Below, piece after piece: positions 47,397 to 56,365 of a stretch of DNA of 64,000 bases; position 1 is the stretch's first letter, and every line of letters starts with the position of its first letter. The position numbers were made by a program, and so were the translations under genes. The DNA comes from Burkholderiales bacterium. GTDB lineage: Bacteria > Pseudomonadota > Gammaproteobacteria > Burkholderiales > Casimicrobiaceae. The DNA lies in the NCBI GenBank assembly GCA_025927765.1, contig JAICKU010000001.1, forward strand, positions 174,395 through 238,394, in the 5' to 3' direction. Under the pieces are notes generated by a model. It saw only the letters and a list, made by a program, of their open reading frames with translations. It was not told where the DNA came from and ran no database searches.

Positions 47397-47489
47397 CGGG
47401 GAGAACGCTTGCGGTAAGAGCCGCAGGCGACCGCGCGAGTTTCGTGACGCGCCACGTGGCTGCGGCCTGCGAGGGTACCATCGCGCCTT

Positions 47490-48653
47490 TTGCCCGCGCC
47501 GGCCGTGGCCATCCCGATCCTCCTCGTGACCTGCGAATCGACGTGGCTTGCGCCGATCCGCATGCCCGGTGCGCTCGCGCGCGCCGGATTCGAGGTCACG
47601 CTGCTCGCGCCGCCGGATGCCGTGGCCGCGCGATCGCGTTACGTCGCGCGCTCGCGCGCGCTGCCGGCCGATGCCAACCCGCGCGAGTGGCTCCTCGCAC
47701 TCGTGGCCGCGATCGACGCGAGCCGGCCGCAGATCCTGCTGCCCGGCGACGAAACGAGCCTGCGCCTGTTGCAGGCGTTCGTGCTTTCGCCGCCGCCGCT
47801 GCTCGGCCGCGAACTGACGCGCGCGCTGGCCGACCTCATCGTGCACTCGCTCGGCGCGCCGCAGTTCTACGACGCTGCCACTGACAAGGCGCGGCTCGCG
47901 CCTCTCATGCACGCGGCGGGCGTGCGCATGCCGGAACAGATCGTCGTGCGCACGCCCGGCGAGGCGGCGCGCGCGGCGGCGGAACTCGGTCCGGCCGTGG
48001 TGCTGAAGCCCAGCAACGGCACGGGCGGCCGCGACGTGATCGTCTGCGATTCACCGGAAGCGGCTGCCGCGGCGTTCCAGCGCGTGCTCGGCGGGCAGCG
48101 TGGTGTCGCGACGCTCGACCGCGACGCGACGGTGATCGTGCAGCGGCGTATCGCCGGTCAGATGCTCGGACGCACGAGCGTTGCGTGGCGCGGCGTCGAA
48201 CTCGCCGGATTTTCGCGCGAGCGCCTGCAGACGATTCGCGCGCTCGGAGGCTCGACGGTCGTGCGCTACGTGCATGCCCCCGAGGCGACGGCATTCTCGC
48301 AACGCACGGCGCGCGCATTGCACAGCACGGGGTTCATGAGCGCGGAGCTTTGCATCGAGTACGCCACCGGCAATGCGTACCTGATCGACCTCACGCGCCG
48401 CATCTCCCCGCCCACGCACACGGGCAGCTACGTCGGCGTCGAGTTGTGCGCGGCATTCGCGCGCGCGATGCGCGGCGAGATCGGTCCGCCGATCGACGTC
48501 CCACCGGGCACGTCCTCGATCATGACGCTGTTCCCGCAGGAGTTCTGGCGCGATCCGCAAAGCCCGGCGCTGCGCCGGTATCCCACCGACGTCCCGTGGG
48601 ACGATCCACCCCTTTTGCGCGAGCTGATGCAATGGCGATACGATCTGAAGTGA
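47490..48653 (+). CDS. ATP-grasp domain protein of unknown substrate
   Basis: 387 residues from a TTG (a GTG at 47505 is equally possible). The N-terminal Rossmann-like part reads IPILLVTCESTWLAPIRMPG. The ATP-grasp core shows PAVVLKPSNGTGGRDVIVCD for the glycine loop with lysine, a VIVQRRIAGQMLGRTSVAW strand, and IEYATGNAYLIDLTRRISPP with the metal-binding residues near the end. It is like carbamoyl-phosphate-synthase/carboxylate-amine ligases. It could build a small peptide-like molecule. Divergent from the MFS exporter, 93 bases apart. Confidence 0.78.
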   Translation: MPAPAVAIPILLVTCESTWLAPIRMPGALARAGFEVTLLAPPDAVAARSRYVARSRALPADANPREWLLALVAAIDASRPQILLPGDETSLRLLQAFVLSPPPLLGRELTRALADLIVHSLGAPQFYDAATDKARLAPLMHAAGVRMPEQIVVRTPGEAARAAAELGPAVVLKPSNGTGGRDVIVCDSPEAAAAAFQRVLGGQRGVATLDRDATVIVQRRIAGQMLGRTSVAWRGVELAGFSRERLQTIRALGGSTVVRYVHAPEATAFSQRTARALHSTGFMSAELCIEYATGNAYLIDLTRRISPPTHTGSYVGVELCAAFARAMRGEIGPPIDVPPGTSSIMTLFPQEFWRDPQSPALRRYPTDVPWDDPPLLRELMQWRYDLK

Positions 48654-48657
48654 AGTC

Positions 48658-49632
48658 GTGAACGCAAGCCGGCGCATCTTCTGCAAGCTGGCGGCGGCGC
48701 TCGCCGCGGCGCCTTCCGTCACGACGGCGAGCGGCGGGTATCCCGAGCGCAGCGTCCGCATCGTCGTGCCCGGCGGCGCCGGCGCGTCCACCGACTCGGT
48801 GGCGCGCGTCCCGCAACCCTATGCGCAACGCGAACTCGGCCAGCCGCTCGTCATCGACAACCGTATCGGAGCGGGCGGTGCGGTCGGTACGATGGAGGTC
48901 GTGCGCAGCGCGCCGGACGGCTACACCCTGCTCGTCGCATCGCTCGGCACGCACGTGCTTCGTCCGTTGCTGGTCAGGGACAGCGCCTACGACACGATGC
49001 GCGACCTCGCGCCGATCACGCGGCTCGTCGACGTGCCGGGCATCATCCTCGCGGCGCCCGCGTTGCCGGCGTCGAACCTCCGAGAACTGATCTCGCTCGC
49101 GAAGGCATCGCCGGCGCCGCTGTCGTACGGCACGCCGGGCGTCGGCACGTCGGCGCACCTGATCGCGGAAATGTTGTGCGCGCGTACGGGCATCGAGTTG
49201 CTGCACGTTCCGTACAGCACCAGCGCGCCGTCGTTTGCAGACCTGATGGCGGGCCGCCTGGCGCTCGCCTTCTCGCTCGTGGCCGGCGTGCAGGGATACG
49301 TCGCGTCGGGCCGCATGAAGGCGATTGCCCTGACGAGCCGCCAGCGCATCGCTTCGCTGCCATCGGTGCCGACGGTCGAGGAGAGCGGCATCGCCGATTT
49401 CGACGTCACGTCGTGGTATGGCCTGATGGCGCCGGCCGGCACGCCGGCCACCGCATGCGTACGCATCCACGACGCGTTCGCGGCGGCGCTTCGCGTGCCC
49501 GACGTCGTCGATCGGCTCGCCACGATCGGCGCGCATGTGGGCGCAAGCTCGCCTGCGCAATTCGCGGCCGAGATCCGCGCCGATTTCGCGCGCTGGGCGC
49601 CGGTGATCCGCGCCGCGAACATCCGGCTCTGA
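48658..49632 (+). CDS. Tripartite tricarboxylate transporter (Bug/TctC) substrate-binding protein
   Basis: 324 residues from a GTG four bases after the ATP-grasp stop. The signal region is RRIFCKLAAALAAAPSVTTA. YPERSVRIVVPGGAGASTDS, IDNRIGAGGAVGTMEVVRSA, PDGYTLLVASLGTHVLRPLL and YGTPGVGTSAHLIAEMLCAR are Bug-family motifs. The usual VPF-P-GGG is VPGGAGAS here. No TctA/TctB permease is nearby, as is common for the many orphan Bug proteins of Burkholderiales. Periplasmic. Confidence 0.9.
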   Translation: MNASRRIFCKLAAALAAAPSVTTASGGYPERSVRIVVPGGAGASTDSVARVPQPYAQRELGQPLVIDNRIGAGGAVGTMEVVRSAPDGYTLLVASLGTHVLRPLLVRDSAYDTMRDLAPITRLVDVPGIILAAPALPASNLRELISLAKASPAPLSYGTPGVGTSAHLIAEMLCARTGIELLHVPYSTSAPSFADLMAGRLALAFSLVAGVQGYVASGRMKAIALTSRQRIASLPSVPTVEESGIADFDVTSWYGLMAPAGTPATACVRIHDAFAAALRVPDVVDRLATIGAHVGASSPAQFAAEIRADFARWAPVIRAANIRL

Positions 49633-49659
49633 CCATCGCCGTCGGTGACGCCGCGACAT

Positions 49660-49688
49660 TTGTATAGGACCTCGACCGATGCTACGAT
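49660..49688 (+). promoter_or_regulatory. Promoter for the metallo-beta-lactamase-fold gene
   Basis: TTGTAT at 49660-49665, a 17-base spacer and TACGAT at 49683-49688. Transcription would start near 49695, leaving a leader of about 150 bases before the GTG at 49843. I see no gene in that leader. Confidence 0.4.
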
Positions 49689-49842
49689 CGATTCGAGCGT
49701 GGCCCACTTTGCGTCTGCAAGGGCACGAGGCGACGCCGATAAGCAACGATGTTCACCGCTCTCGTCAAAGACCTGGAGTGGAGGCAGCGCGCAGCGCTGC
49801 AGGGCGAGTCTTGCGAGAAGCTTCGACGATCAAGGAGACTAC

Positions 49843-51120
49843 GTGAGATTCAAGCTTCGTCACATCGTCCTCGCCGCGGCACTGAGCTGCACCGGTGCTG
49901 CGCTGCCTGCCGCCTCGGCAGCGCCGGCCGGCCCGCATGAAGTCGAGATGACCTGGATGTCGATCGCCAACTGGTACTTCAAGTTCGGCGACCTGCGCGT
50001 CATGATGGACGGGTACATCACGCGCGTGCCGGGCGAGCAGTTCGTCGCGTCGACGATCTATCCCGCCGACCGCTACGCGTACACGACCGGGCCCTACAAC
50101 GTGGACGTCGCATCGGTCGAGCGCGTCAAGAACGCGTTGCCGGGCGGTGGAAAGCTCGACTACCTGCTGACGGGTCACAGCCATTTCGACCACAGCTGGG
50201 ATACGCCGACGTGGGCCAAGCTCACCGGCGCGCCGATCATCGGTGGCCTTTCGACGTGCCTGCAGGCGATCGCGCAGAATCTTCCGGCCGACCAGTGCCG
50301 CATCGTCAACGGCGGCGAGAAGATCGACCTCGGCAACGGCGTGACGATGCGCGTCGTCCGCTTCAACCACAGCGGCAACGCGTCGAATCCGATCCAGCAC
50401 GAACCGTGGGAGCTCTCGGCTCCGCCGGTGCCGGATCCGGCGACGGGCGGCTTCCGGGCGGGTGTCGGCGAGGACTATCCGAACGGCGGCGGCGGCCGCG
50501 CGTTCCTCTTCACGATCGACAATCCGGGCGGTCCGATCTCCTTCTTCGTGCAGAACTCGGCAAGCGCATACGACCTCGACAAGGACATCGTCGTCGACGG
50601 CGTGAACTATGGCGCGCCGCTCGCCAATCTCGCGGCGGCGATGAAGGACGCCGGCCTCACGAGCGTCGACGCGTGGATCGGCACCGGCGGGCGTGCGGTC
50701 GCCGAGCTCATCGTGCCGGTCATTCACCCGAAGGTGTACATCCCGAATCACTGGGACGGCCTCTTCAACTCGTTCTGGGCGGGCATGCCGTTCCCGTTCA
50801 AGGACGACTCGCTGAAGGCGTATCTCGATGCGCAGAACATCGCGCTGATGCCGCAGCACCAGTATTTCGACACGTATCGGCTGGATCGCGCCGGCGTGAC
50901 GATGACGCCGAATCACGCGGTGAAGCAGAAGCTCGGCTTCACCGACGTGCAGACGTTTGCCAAGGCGATGCTCGACGCCACGGAGAACGTCGCCTCGACG
51001 TCCGTGGGCGACGACTGCGGCGAGGGGCTCGTCGAATCACCGTGGGCACGCTCGACGTTCGCCGAGCAGGGGAGGTCGCTGGCGGCATTGCTGGCGCCGC
51101 GCGCCGTCGCCTCGCTGTGA
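49843..51120 (+). CDS. Exported metallo-beta-lactamase-fold hydrolase
   Basis: 425 residues from a GTG with AAGGAGA upstream. A Sec signal (LRHIVLAAALSCTGAALPAA) ends at ASAAP. LLTGHSHFDHSWDTPTWAKL holds the H-x-H-x-D-H zinc motif at residues 112-117, and RVVRFNHSGNAS supplies a later histidine. The chain is longer than a core MBL domain, with inserts around NGGGGRAFLFTIDN and IPNHWDGLFNSFWAGMPFPF. It resembles UlaG-like or lipoprotein-type MBL proteins. A true beta-lactamase is unlikely by length and motif spacing. The periplasmic substrate is unknown. Confidence 0.82.
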   Translation: MRFKLRHIVLAAALSCTGAALPAASAAPAGPHEVEMTWMSIANWYFKFGDLRVMMDGYITRVPGEQFVASTIYPADRYAYTTGPYNVDVASVERVKNALPGGGKLDYLLTGHSHFDHSWDTPTWAKLTGAPIIGGLSTCLQAIAQNLPADQCRIVNGGEKIDLGNGVTMRVVRFNHSGNASNPIQHEPWELSAPPVPDPATGGFRAGVGEDYPNGGGGRAFLFTIDNPGGPISFFVQNSASAYDLDKDIVVDGVNYGAPLANLAAAMKDAGLTSVDAWIGTGGRAVAELIVPVIHPKVYIPNHWDGLFNSFWAGMPFPFKDDSLKAYLDAQNIALMPQHQYFDTYRLDRAGVTMTPNHAVKQKLGFTDVQTFAKAMLDATENVASTSVGDDCGEGLVESPWARSTFAEQGRSLAALLAPRAVASL

Positions 51121-51133
51121 CGTTCCCGATGTC

Positions 51134-52351
51134 CTAGCTCGATGCGCGCCTCGGCCTCGATCCAGGCCGCGGCGCGCGCAGCGTCGTCGCCGCCAGTGCA
51201 GCGACCAGCACGCTCGCGGCGGAGGCCGCGAACACGATCGACGGCCCGAAGCGCTCGAGCAGCGCGCCGCCGATCGCATTGCCGACGCCGATGCCGCTCA
51301 CGATGCACGTCGCCGACCACGTGAACGCTTCGGTGGCATAGCGCGCCGGCGCATACGTCGAGATCAGCAGCGTGACGATGGTGAACGCCGGCGCGATGCA
51401 GAGCCCCGCGATGAAGCCGACGAGCGCGAGCCATCCGGCCGACGTGATCGCCGCAGACAACGCAAGCGGCAGCACGAGCAGGCCGAGCATGTGTCGCAAC
51501 TGGCGTTCGCGCGCAAGCGCGAGATCGATCGCGCCGTAGGCGAGTCCACCCATCGCGCTGCCCGCCGAATTGATCGCGATCAGCCAGCCGGCGAGCGGCG
51601 GACGATGCGCGGCTGCGGCAAAACCCGGATACGAGATTTCGAGCAGCCCCAGGCCCGTCGTCAGCAGGAACGACGTGGCGTAGACGATCAGCAAGCGCCG
51701 ATCGGCGAGCGGCCCCAGCAGGTGACGTTCGGCGTGCGGGTCGTGGCGGAAGTAGCGCAGCGCCGGCGACGCGACGAACGTCGGCACGGCGATCGCGGCG
51801 AACGCGACGGCCGTGCCGAAGGCGATGCGCGGCGAGCCGATCGCGAGCAGCAGCCCGATCAGCGCGGGGCCCGCGGTGAATGCGAATTCGACGAGGACCG
51901 CGTCGAGCGCGAACGCCGTCTTGCGCGCGCGCTCGTCGTCGAAACGATAGCGCCACATCGTCCGCGTCAATACGGTGATGGGCGGAGCGAACGCGCCTGC
52001 GACCGCCGCGGCGACGTAGATGCCGGCCGGCGGCATGCCGATCGAGCTCGCGAGCCAGATGACGAACAGTGCGGCAGGCGACACGATGCCCGTCGCGAGC
52101 AGCGCGCCGCGCGCACCCCGCCGGTCGATCCAGCGACCGATGACCGGTGCCGTTGCAGCCGACGCGCCGAGGTAGGTGCCGACCGCGAGGCCCGCGGCGG
52201 CGAACGAGCCGGTGAGCGCACGCACGTGCAGCAGCATCGACAGCGAGATCGTGCCGATGGGCATGCGTGCAATGACCGCCATCGCGAAGAGCCGCGCAAC
52301 GTCGGGCAGGCGAAAGAACGATGTGTATCCGGCGGCGGCAGCGCGAAGCAT
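51134..52351 (-). CDS. MFS transporter, 12-helix
   Basis: 405 residues. MAVIARMPIGTISLSMLLHV starts the first helix. TAPVIGRWIDRRGARGALLA is motif A, and the second half repeats the pattern. It is similar to putative sugar or drug MFS permeases without a clear substrate. ATG 52351 is preferred; the frame is open further upstream into the dnaE-distal hairpin, which is not coding. The stop lies 13 bases from the convergent MBL gene's stop. Confidence 0.83.
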   Translation of the reverse strand: MLRAAAAGYTSFFRLPDVARLFAMAVIARMPIGTISLSMLLHVRALTGSFAAAGLAVGTYLGASAATAPVIGRWIDRRGARGALLATGIVSPAALFVIWLASSIGMPPAGIYVAAAVAGAFAPPITVLTRTMWRYRFDDERARKTAFALDAVLVEFAFTAGPALIGLLLAIGSPRIAFGTAVAFAAIAVPTFVASPALRYFRHDPHAERHLLGPLADRRLLIVYATSFLLTTGLGLLEISYPGFAAAAHRPPLAGWLIAINSAGSAMGGLAYGAIDLALARERQLRHMLGLLVLPLALSAAITSAGWLALVGFIAGLCIAPAFTIVTLLISTYAPARYATEAFTWSATCIVSGIGVGNAIGGALLERFGPSIVFAASAASVLVAALAATTLRAPRPGSRPRRASS

Positions 52352-52417
52352 GGGGTACGGTTGGGTCGGACTCGACTTTCGGGCGACAACGCCGGATGTC
52401 GATTCACGTGTCGGGAA

Positions 52418-52488
52418 ATGAGAAATCGGGGTCAGAGATGCATTTCGTGACCAGGCCACGAAATGCATCTCTGACCCCGATTTCTCAT
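52418..52488. terminator. Perfect 32-bp hairpin downstream of dnaE
   Basis: Left arm 52418-52449 and right arm 52457-52488 are exact inverse complements with a 7-base loop (ACCAGGC). The dnaE stop is at 52490-52492, so transcripts of dnaE run straight into the hairpin. There is no T-run, so termination would not be classical Rho-independent. It may be a REP-like element with a 3'-end-stabilising role. The right arm contains TCTGACCCCGATTTC, shared with the palindrome at 36921-36992. Confidence 0.75.
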
Positions 52489-52489
52489 C

Positions 52490-55400
52490 TCAGCTGTAGA
52501 GCACCTGCACGTTCTCGGGCGCGAGCCATTCGCGCAGGCGCTCGATCAACGCTTCGTCGGGCGTGATGTGCCACGCTTCGGGAAGATCGGCGTCGCCGCG
52601 GTGACGCTCGTTGAAGTAGTGCACGGTGACGGGCATCGTGCCCGCACGGAACGGCCCGAGGATGTCTTCCAGGCGATCGGCCGACGCGTTGCCGTTGCAT
52701 GCGATGCGCAGCCGCCGTCCGAAGCGCGTTCGCAGCGCCGTCAAGTCGAACACGTCGTCGGCGATGATCCGCAGGCCCTGCATCTCGCCGTCGTCGCTCA
52801 TGCGCGGGCTCACGCGGATGTTCATCACGACGAGCTGATCCTCGCGCAGCAGCGCGCGCGCGTTGTCGAACGCCTCGTTGTACACCATCACCTCGACGCG
52901 GCCGTTGCCGTCGTCGAGCGTCACGAACGCCATCTTGCCGCGCCGGCTCGACTGCACGCGAAGCGACGTCACGATGCCGGCGACGAGCACATGCTCGTTC
53001 TTCGGCTGCAGGCTCGCAAGGGACGTGCGCACGATCGACGCGAGTTCCGTCGCGTACGCGTTGAACGGATGCCCCGAAAGGTAGAAGCCGAGTGCCGCCT
53101 TCTCGTGCACGAGGCGCTCGCCTTCCGGCCATTCGCGCACGTTCATGCTGGCCGGCAGCGCCGGCGCGACGTCCTCGCCGAACAACGACACCTGCGACGC
53201 CGTCGCCGCAGCGCGCTCGCCGGCTTCGAGCGCGAGGCCGGCCGACGCGTAGAGCTTCGCGCGCGACGCGTCGATCGTGTCGAATGCGCCGGCGCGGATC
53301 AGTGCCTCGACCACCCGCCGGTTGACGAGGCGCTTGTCGACACGCCGGCAGAAATCGAAGAGGTCGGTGAAGCGGCCACCGGCGTTGCGCGCATCGACGA
53401 TCGCTTCGATCGCCTGCTCGCCCGTGCCCTTGATGCCGCCGAGGCCGTAGCGAATGCGCTTCGCATCCACCGGCTCGAAACGATAGGCCGATGCGTTGAC
53501 GTCGGGCGGCAGCATCTCGAGGCCCTGCGCGATCGCGTCGTCGTAGAGCGTCTTCACCTTGTCGGTGTCGTCCATGACGAGCGACAGGTTCGCCGCCATG
53601 AACGCGGCCGGGTGATGCGCCTTGAAATACGCGGTCTGATAGGCAACGAGCGCGTACGCGGCCGAGTGGGACTTGTTGAAGCCGTAGCCGGCGAATTTCT
53701 CCATCAATCCGAAGAGCTCCGCGGCCTTCGCGCGCGGCATGGCGTTCTTCTCGGCACCCTCGACGAAGATGTCGCGGTGCTTCGCCATCTCCTCGGGCTT
53801 CTTCTTGCCCATCGCGCGACGCAGCAGGTCGGCGTTGCCGAGCGTGTAGCCGCCGATCACCTGCGCGATCTGCATCACCTGTTCCTGATACACCATCACG
53901 CCGTACGTGGGTTCCAGGATCGGCGCGAGGCGCGGATCGAGGTATTCGACCTTCTCCCGACCGCTCTTGCGCGCGTTGTAATCGGGGATGAGCTCCATCG
54001 GCCCGGGCCGATACAGCGCGACGAGCGCGATGATGTCCTCGAAACGCGTCGGTGGCGCCTGCTTCAGCAGCTCGCGCATGCCGCGCGATTCGAACTGGAA
54101 CACCGCGGTCGTGTTCGCCTTGCGGAAGATGTCGAACGCCGGCGCGTCGTCGAGCGGCAGCGTCTCGAGTGCGATCGTCACGCTCGGATCGAGCTTGCGG
54201 ATGTAGCGCAGCGTGCGATCGAGGATCGTGAGCGTCGTGAGGCCCAGGAAGTCGAACTTGACGAGGCCGATCGCCTCGACGTCGTCCTTGTCGAACTGCG
54301 ACACGGGCGCGCTCGCGCCCGGCTGCACGTACAGAGGACAGAAGTCGGTGAGCTTGCCCGGCGCGATCAGCACGCCGCCTGCGTGCATGCCCACGTTGCG
54401 CGGCAGGCCTTCGAGCTCGCACGCGAGCGACAGCAGTTCGCGCACCTCCTCCTCGTCGGCTTCGCGCTGATCGATCATCGCCTCGACTTCGCGGGCGTAG
54501 ATGACGTTCGCCTCGGGGTCGCCGGTTCGCCGGCGCAGCGTGACCGTCTTGCCGGGCTGGAACGGAATCAGCTTCGCGATGCCGTCGACGAACGAATACG
54601 GCAGATCGAGCACGCGCCCGACGTCGCGCACCGCGGCCTTCGCGGCGAGCGTGCCGAACGTCGCGATCTGCGACACCGAGTCGGCGCCGTACTTCTGCTT
54701 GACGTAGTCGATCACGCGATCGCGGCCGTCCTGGCAGAAGTCGATGTCGAAGTCGGGCATCGACACGCGCTCGGGATTCAGGAACCGCTCGAAGAGCAGC
54801 GCGTAGCGCAGCGGATCGAGATCGGTGATGCCGAGCGAATACGCGACGAGCGAACCGGCGCCCGAGCCTCGGCCGGGGCCCACCGGCACGCCGTTGTTCT
54901 TCGCCCAGTTGATGAAGTCGGCGACGATCAGGAAGTAGCCGGAAAAGCCCATCTGCACGATGGTCTTCGCCTCGAACTCGAGACGCGCCTCGTACTCCGG
55001 CCGCTTGCGCTCGCGCTCCTCCACATCGGGAAACAACTGCGCGAGGCGTCGCTCGAGCCCCGCCGCCGCCACCTCGCGCAGATGATCGTCGAGCGATACG
55101 CCTTCCGGCGTGGGAAAGCGCGGCAGATGGTTCTTGCCGAGCGGGATCGCGAGGTTGCAGCGTGTCGCGATCGCGACGCTGTTCGCAAGCGCTTGCGGCA
55201 GGTCGGCGAACTTCGCGGCCATTTCGGCCTGCGTCAGGAAGTGCTGCTCGGCAGTGAAGCGGCGCGGGCGCCGCGTGTCCGACAGCGTATGGCCCTCGGC
55301 AATGCATACGCGCGCTTCGTGCGTGCGGAAATCGTCGGCGGTCAGGAACTGGATCGGATGCGTCGCAACGATGGGCAACGCGACATCGTCGGCGAGCGCG

Positions 55401-55957
55401 ACGGTCGCCTGCACGAGCGCTTCATCGTCGGCATGTCCTGCACGCTGCACTTCGAGCGCGTAGCGATCGGGAAACGCCCCATGCCATTCGCGCGCGAGCT
55501 TCGCGGCGGCGTCGTGGTTGCCCTGCGCGAGTGCCTGGCCCACGTCGCCATCACGCCAGCCGGACAACGCGAAGAGGCCTTCGGTGCCTTCCGCGAACCA
55601 TTGCTTGTCGATCTCCGCCCGACCGCGATGCTGGTGCGACACGTACGCGCGCGACAGCCACGCGCAAAGCCGCAGGTAGCCCGCGCGCGAGGCGCACAGC
55701 AACAACGCGCGCGTGGGCTGTTCGGCGTCGCGCTCGTTGGTGATCCATGCGTCGCAGCCCGCAATGGGCTTGAGACCCTTCGCGCGCGCGGCGCGATAGA
55801 ACTTGATGAGGCCGAACTGGTTCGCGAGGTCGGTGAGCGCGAGCGCCGGCATGCGATCGGCGGCGGCCGCGGCAATGGCGTCGTCGATGCGCACGGCCCC
55901 GTCGGCAATCGAGAATTCGCTGTGCAGGCGCAGGTGTACGAAGCCGGGCGACGTCAT
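52490..55957 (-). CDS. dnaE: DNA polymerase III alpha subunit
   Basis: Replicative polymerase, 1155 residues, normal for DnaE1. The N-terminal PHP domain begins FVHLRLHSEFSIADGAVRID. The polymerase active site shows GPGRGSGAGSLVAYSLGITD and SMPDFDIDFCQDGRDRVIDY, with the catalytic aspartates in PDFDIDF. The third aspartate region is DFLGLTTLTILDRT. A helix-hairpin-helix, an OB fold (VAGIVTSLRVQSSRRGKMAF) and a beta-clamp-type motif near QVSLFG follow. The end reads LAPENVQVLYS. No ribosome-binding site is evident before the ATG. Confidence 0.97.
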   Translation of the reverse strand: MTSPGFVHLRLHSEFSIADGAVRIDDAIAAAAADRMPALALTDLANQFGLIKFYRAARAKGLKPIAGCDAWITNERDAEQPTRALLLCASRAGYLRLCAWLSRAYVSHQHRGRAEIDKQWFAEGTEGLFALSGWRDGDVGQALAQGNHDAAAKLAREWHGAFPDRYALEVQRAGHADDEALVQATVALADDVALPIVATHPIQFLTADDFRTHEARVCIAEGHTLSDTRRPRRFTAEQHFLTQAEMAAKFADLPQALANSVAIATRCNLAIPLGKNHLPRFPTPEGVSLDDHLREVAAAGLERRLAQLFPDVEERERKRPEYEARLEFEAKTIVQMGFSGYFLIVADFINWAKNNGVPVGPGRGSGAGSLVAYSLGITDLDPLRYALLFERFLNPERVSMPDFDIDFCQDGRDRVIDYVKQKYGADSVSQIATFGTLAAKAAVRDVGRVLDLPYSFVDGIAKLIPFQPGKTVTLRRRTGDPEANVIYAREVEAMIDQREADEEEVRELLSLACELEGLPRNVGMHAGGVLIAPGKLTDFCPLYVQPGASAPVSQFDKDDVEAIGLVKFDFLGLTTLTILDRTLRYIRKLDPSVTIALETLPLDDAPAFDIFRKANTTAVFQFESRGMRELLKQAPPTRFEDIIALVALYRPGPMELIPDYNARKSGREKVEYLDPRLAPILEPTYGVMVYQEQVMQIAQVIGGYTLGNADLLRRAMGKKKPEEMAKHRDIFVEGAEKNAMPRAKAAELFGLMEKFAGYGFNKSHSAAYALVAYQTAYFKAHHPAAFMAANLSLVMDDTDKVKTLYDDAIAQGLEMLPPDVNASAYRFEPVDAKRIRYGLGGIKGTGEQAIEAIVDARNAGGRFTDLFDFCRRVDKRLVNRRVVEALIRAGAFDTIDASRAKLYASAGLALEAGERAAATASQVSLFGEDVAPALPASMNVREWPEGERLVHEKAALGFYLSGHPFNAYATELASIVRTSLASLQPKNEHVLVAGIVTSLRVQSSRRGKMAFVTLDDGNGRVEVMVYNEAFDNARALLREDQLVVMNIRVSPRMSDDGEMQGLRIIADDVFDLTALRTRFGRRLRIACNGNASADRLEDILGPFRAGTMPVTVHYFNERHRGDADLPEAWHITPDEALIERLREWLAPENVQVLYS

Positions 55958-56041
55958 GAGGAAGCAGAACGCGGAATGCTAGAATTCTACCCCGCCAACT
56001 GCGTCGATTCGTTGCGACGACCGAGCCTGCAAGTGCCTGCG

Positions 56042-56365
56042 ATGCGCATGACAGGGACGCGAATCGACGCGCGTGCAATCACGATCGCCGTCGCGGCTGC
56101 GTTCGTCGCGACGGGATGTGCAACCGCGCCGATCGGGCCGGCTCCCGCGACACCTTCACCGCAGGCCCCGCCGTTGCCGCGCACTGCGGAACCACCGCCA
56201 CCGTCGGTGAATCTCTCGGGCTTTCCATTGCCGTATCGACAGGGTTACGCCGACGGTTGCGCGAGCGCCAAGGGCGCGGAGCGCAAGGACGCCGAACGCT
56301 TCGGCGCCGATCCGAATTACCGGACCGGCTGGATGGACGGCATCGCGCTTTGCCAGAGGAAATAG
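56042..56365 (+). CDS. Small putative lipoprotein with GYADGC motif
   Basis: 107 residues. A signal (ARAITIAVAAAFVATGC) with a plausible lipobox VATGC is followed by a proline-rich linker (PSPQAPPLPRTAEPPPP). The conserved part reads LPYRQGYADGCASAKGAERK, then NYRTGWMDGIALCQRK with a repeated G-Y/W-x-D-G pattern and two cysteines. I know this pattern only from uncharacterised proteobacterial lipoproteins. A TAGAAT box at 55980-55985, part of the palindrome TAGAATTCTA, may serve transcription. GTG 56033 or ATG 56048 are alternative starts. Confidence 0.7.
   Translation: MRMTGTRIDARAITIAVAAAFVATGCATAPIGPAPATPSPQAPPLPRTAEPPPPSVNLSGFPLPYRQGYADGCASAKGAERKDAERFGADPNYRTGWMDGIALCQRK

Noticed and set aside
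49843..51120. Beta-lactamase resistance gene
   Set aside because: It has the HSHFDH zinc motif, but its length and inserts do not fit class B beta-lactamases. A general MBL-fold hydrolase is more likely.
52352..52468. An N-terminal extension of the MFS transporter through the hairpin region
   Set aside because: The extension encodes the palindrome's arm and has no family similarity. The ATG at 52351 gives a normal MFS start.
52568..56365. A 1265-codon open frame on the plus strand antisense to dnaE
   Set aside because: It is a high-GC shadow of dnaE with an arginine/valine-rich composition. Only its last ~107 codons, beyond dnaE, look like a real lipoprotein.
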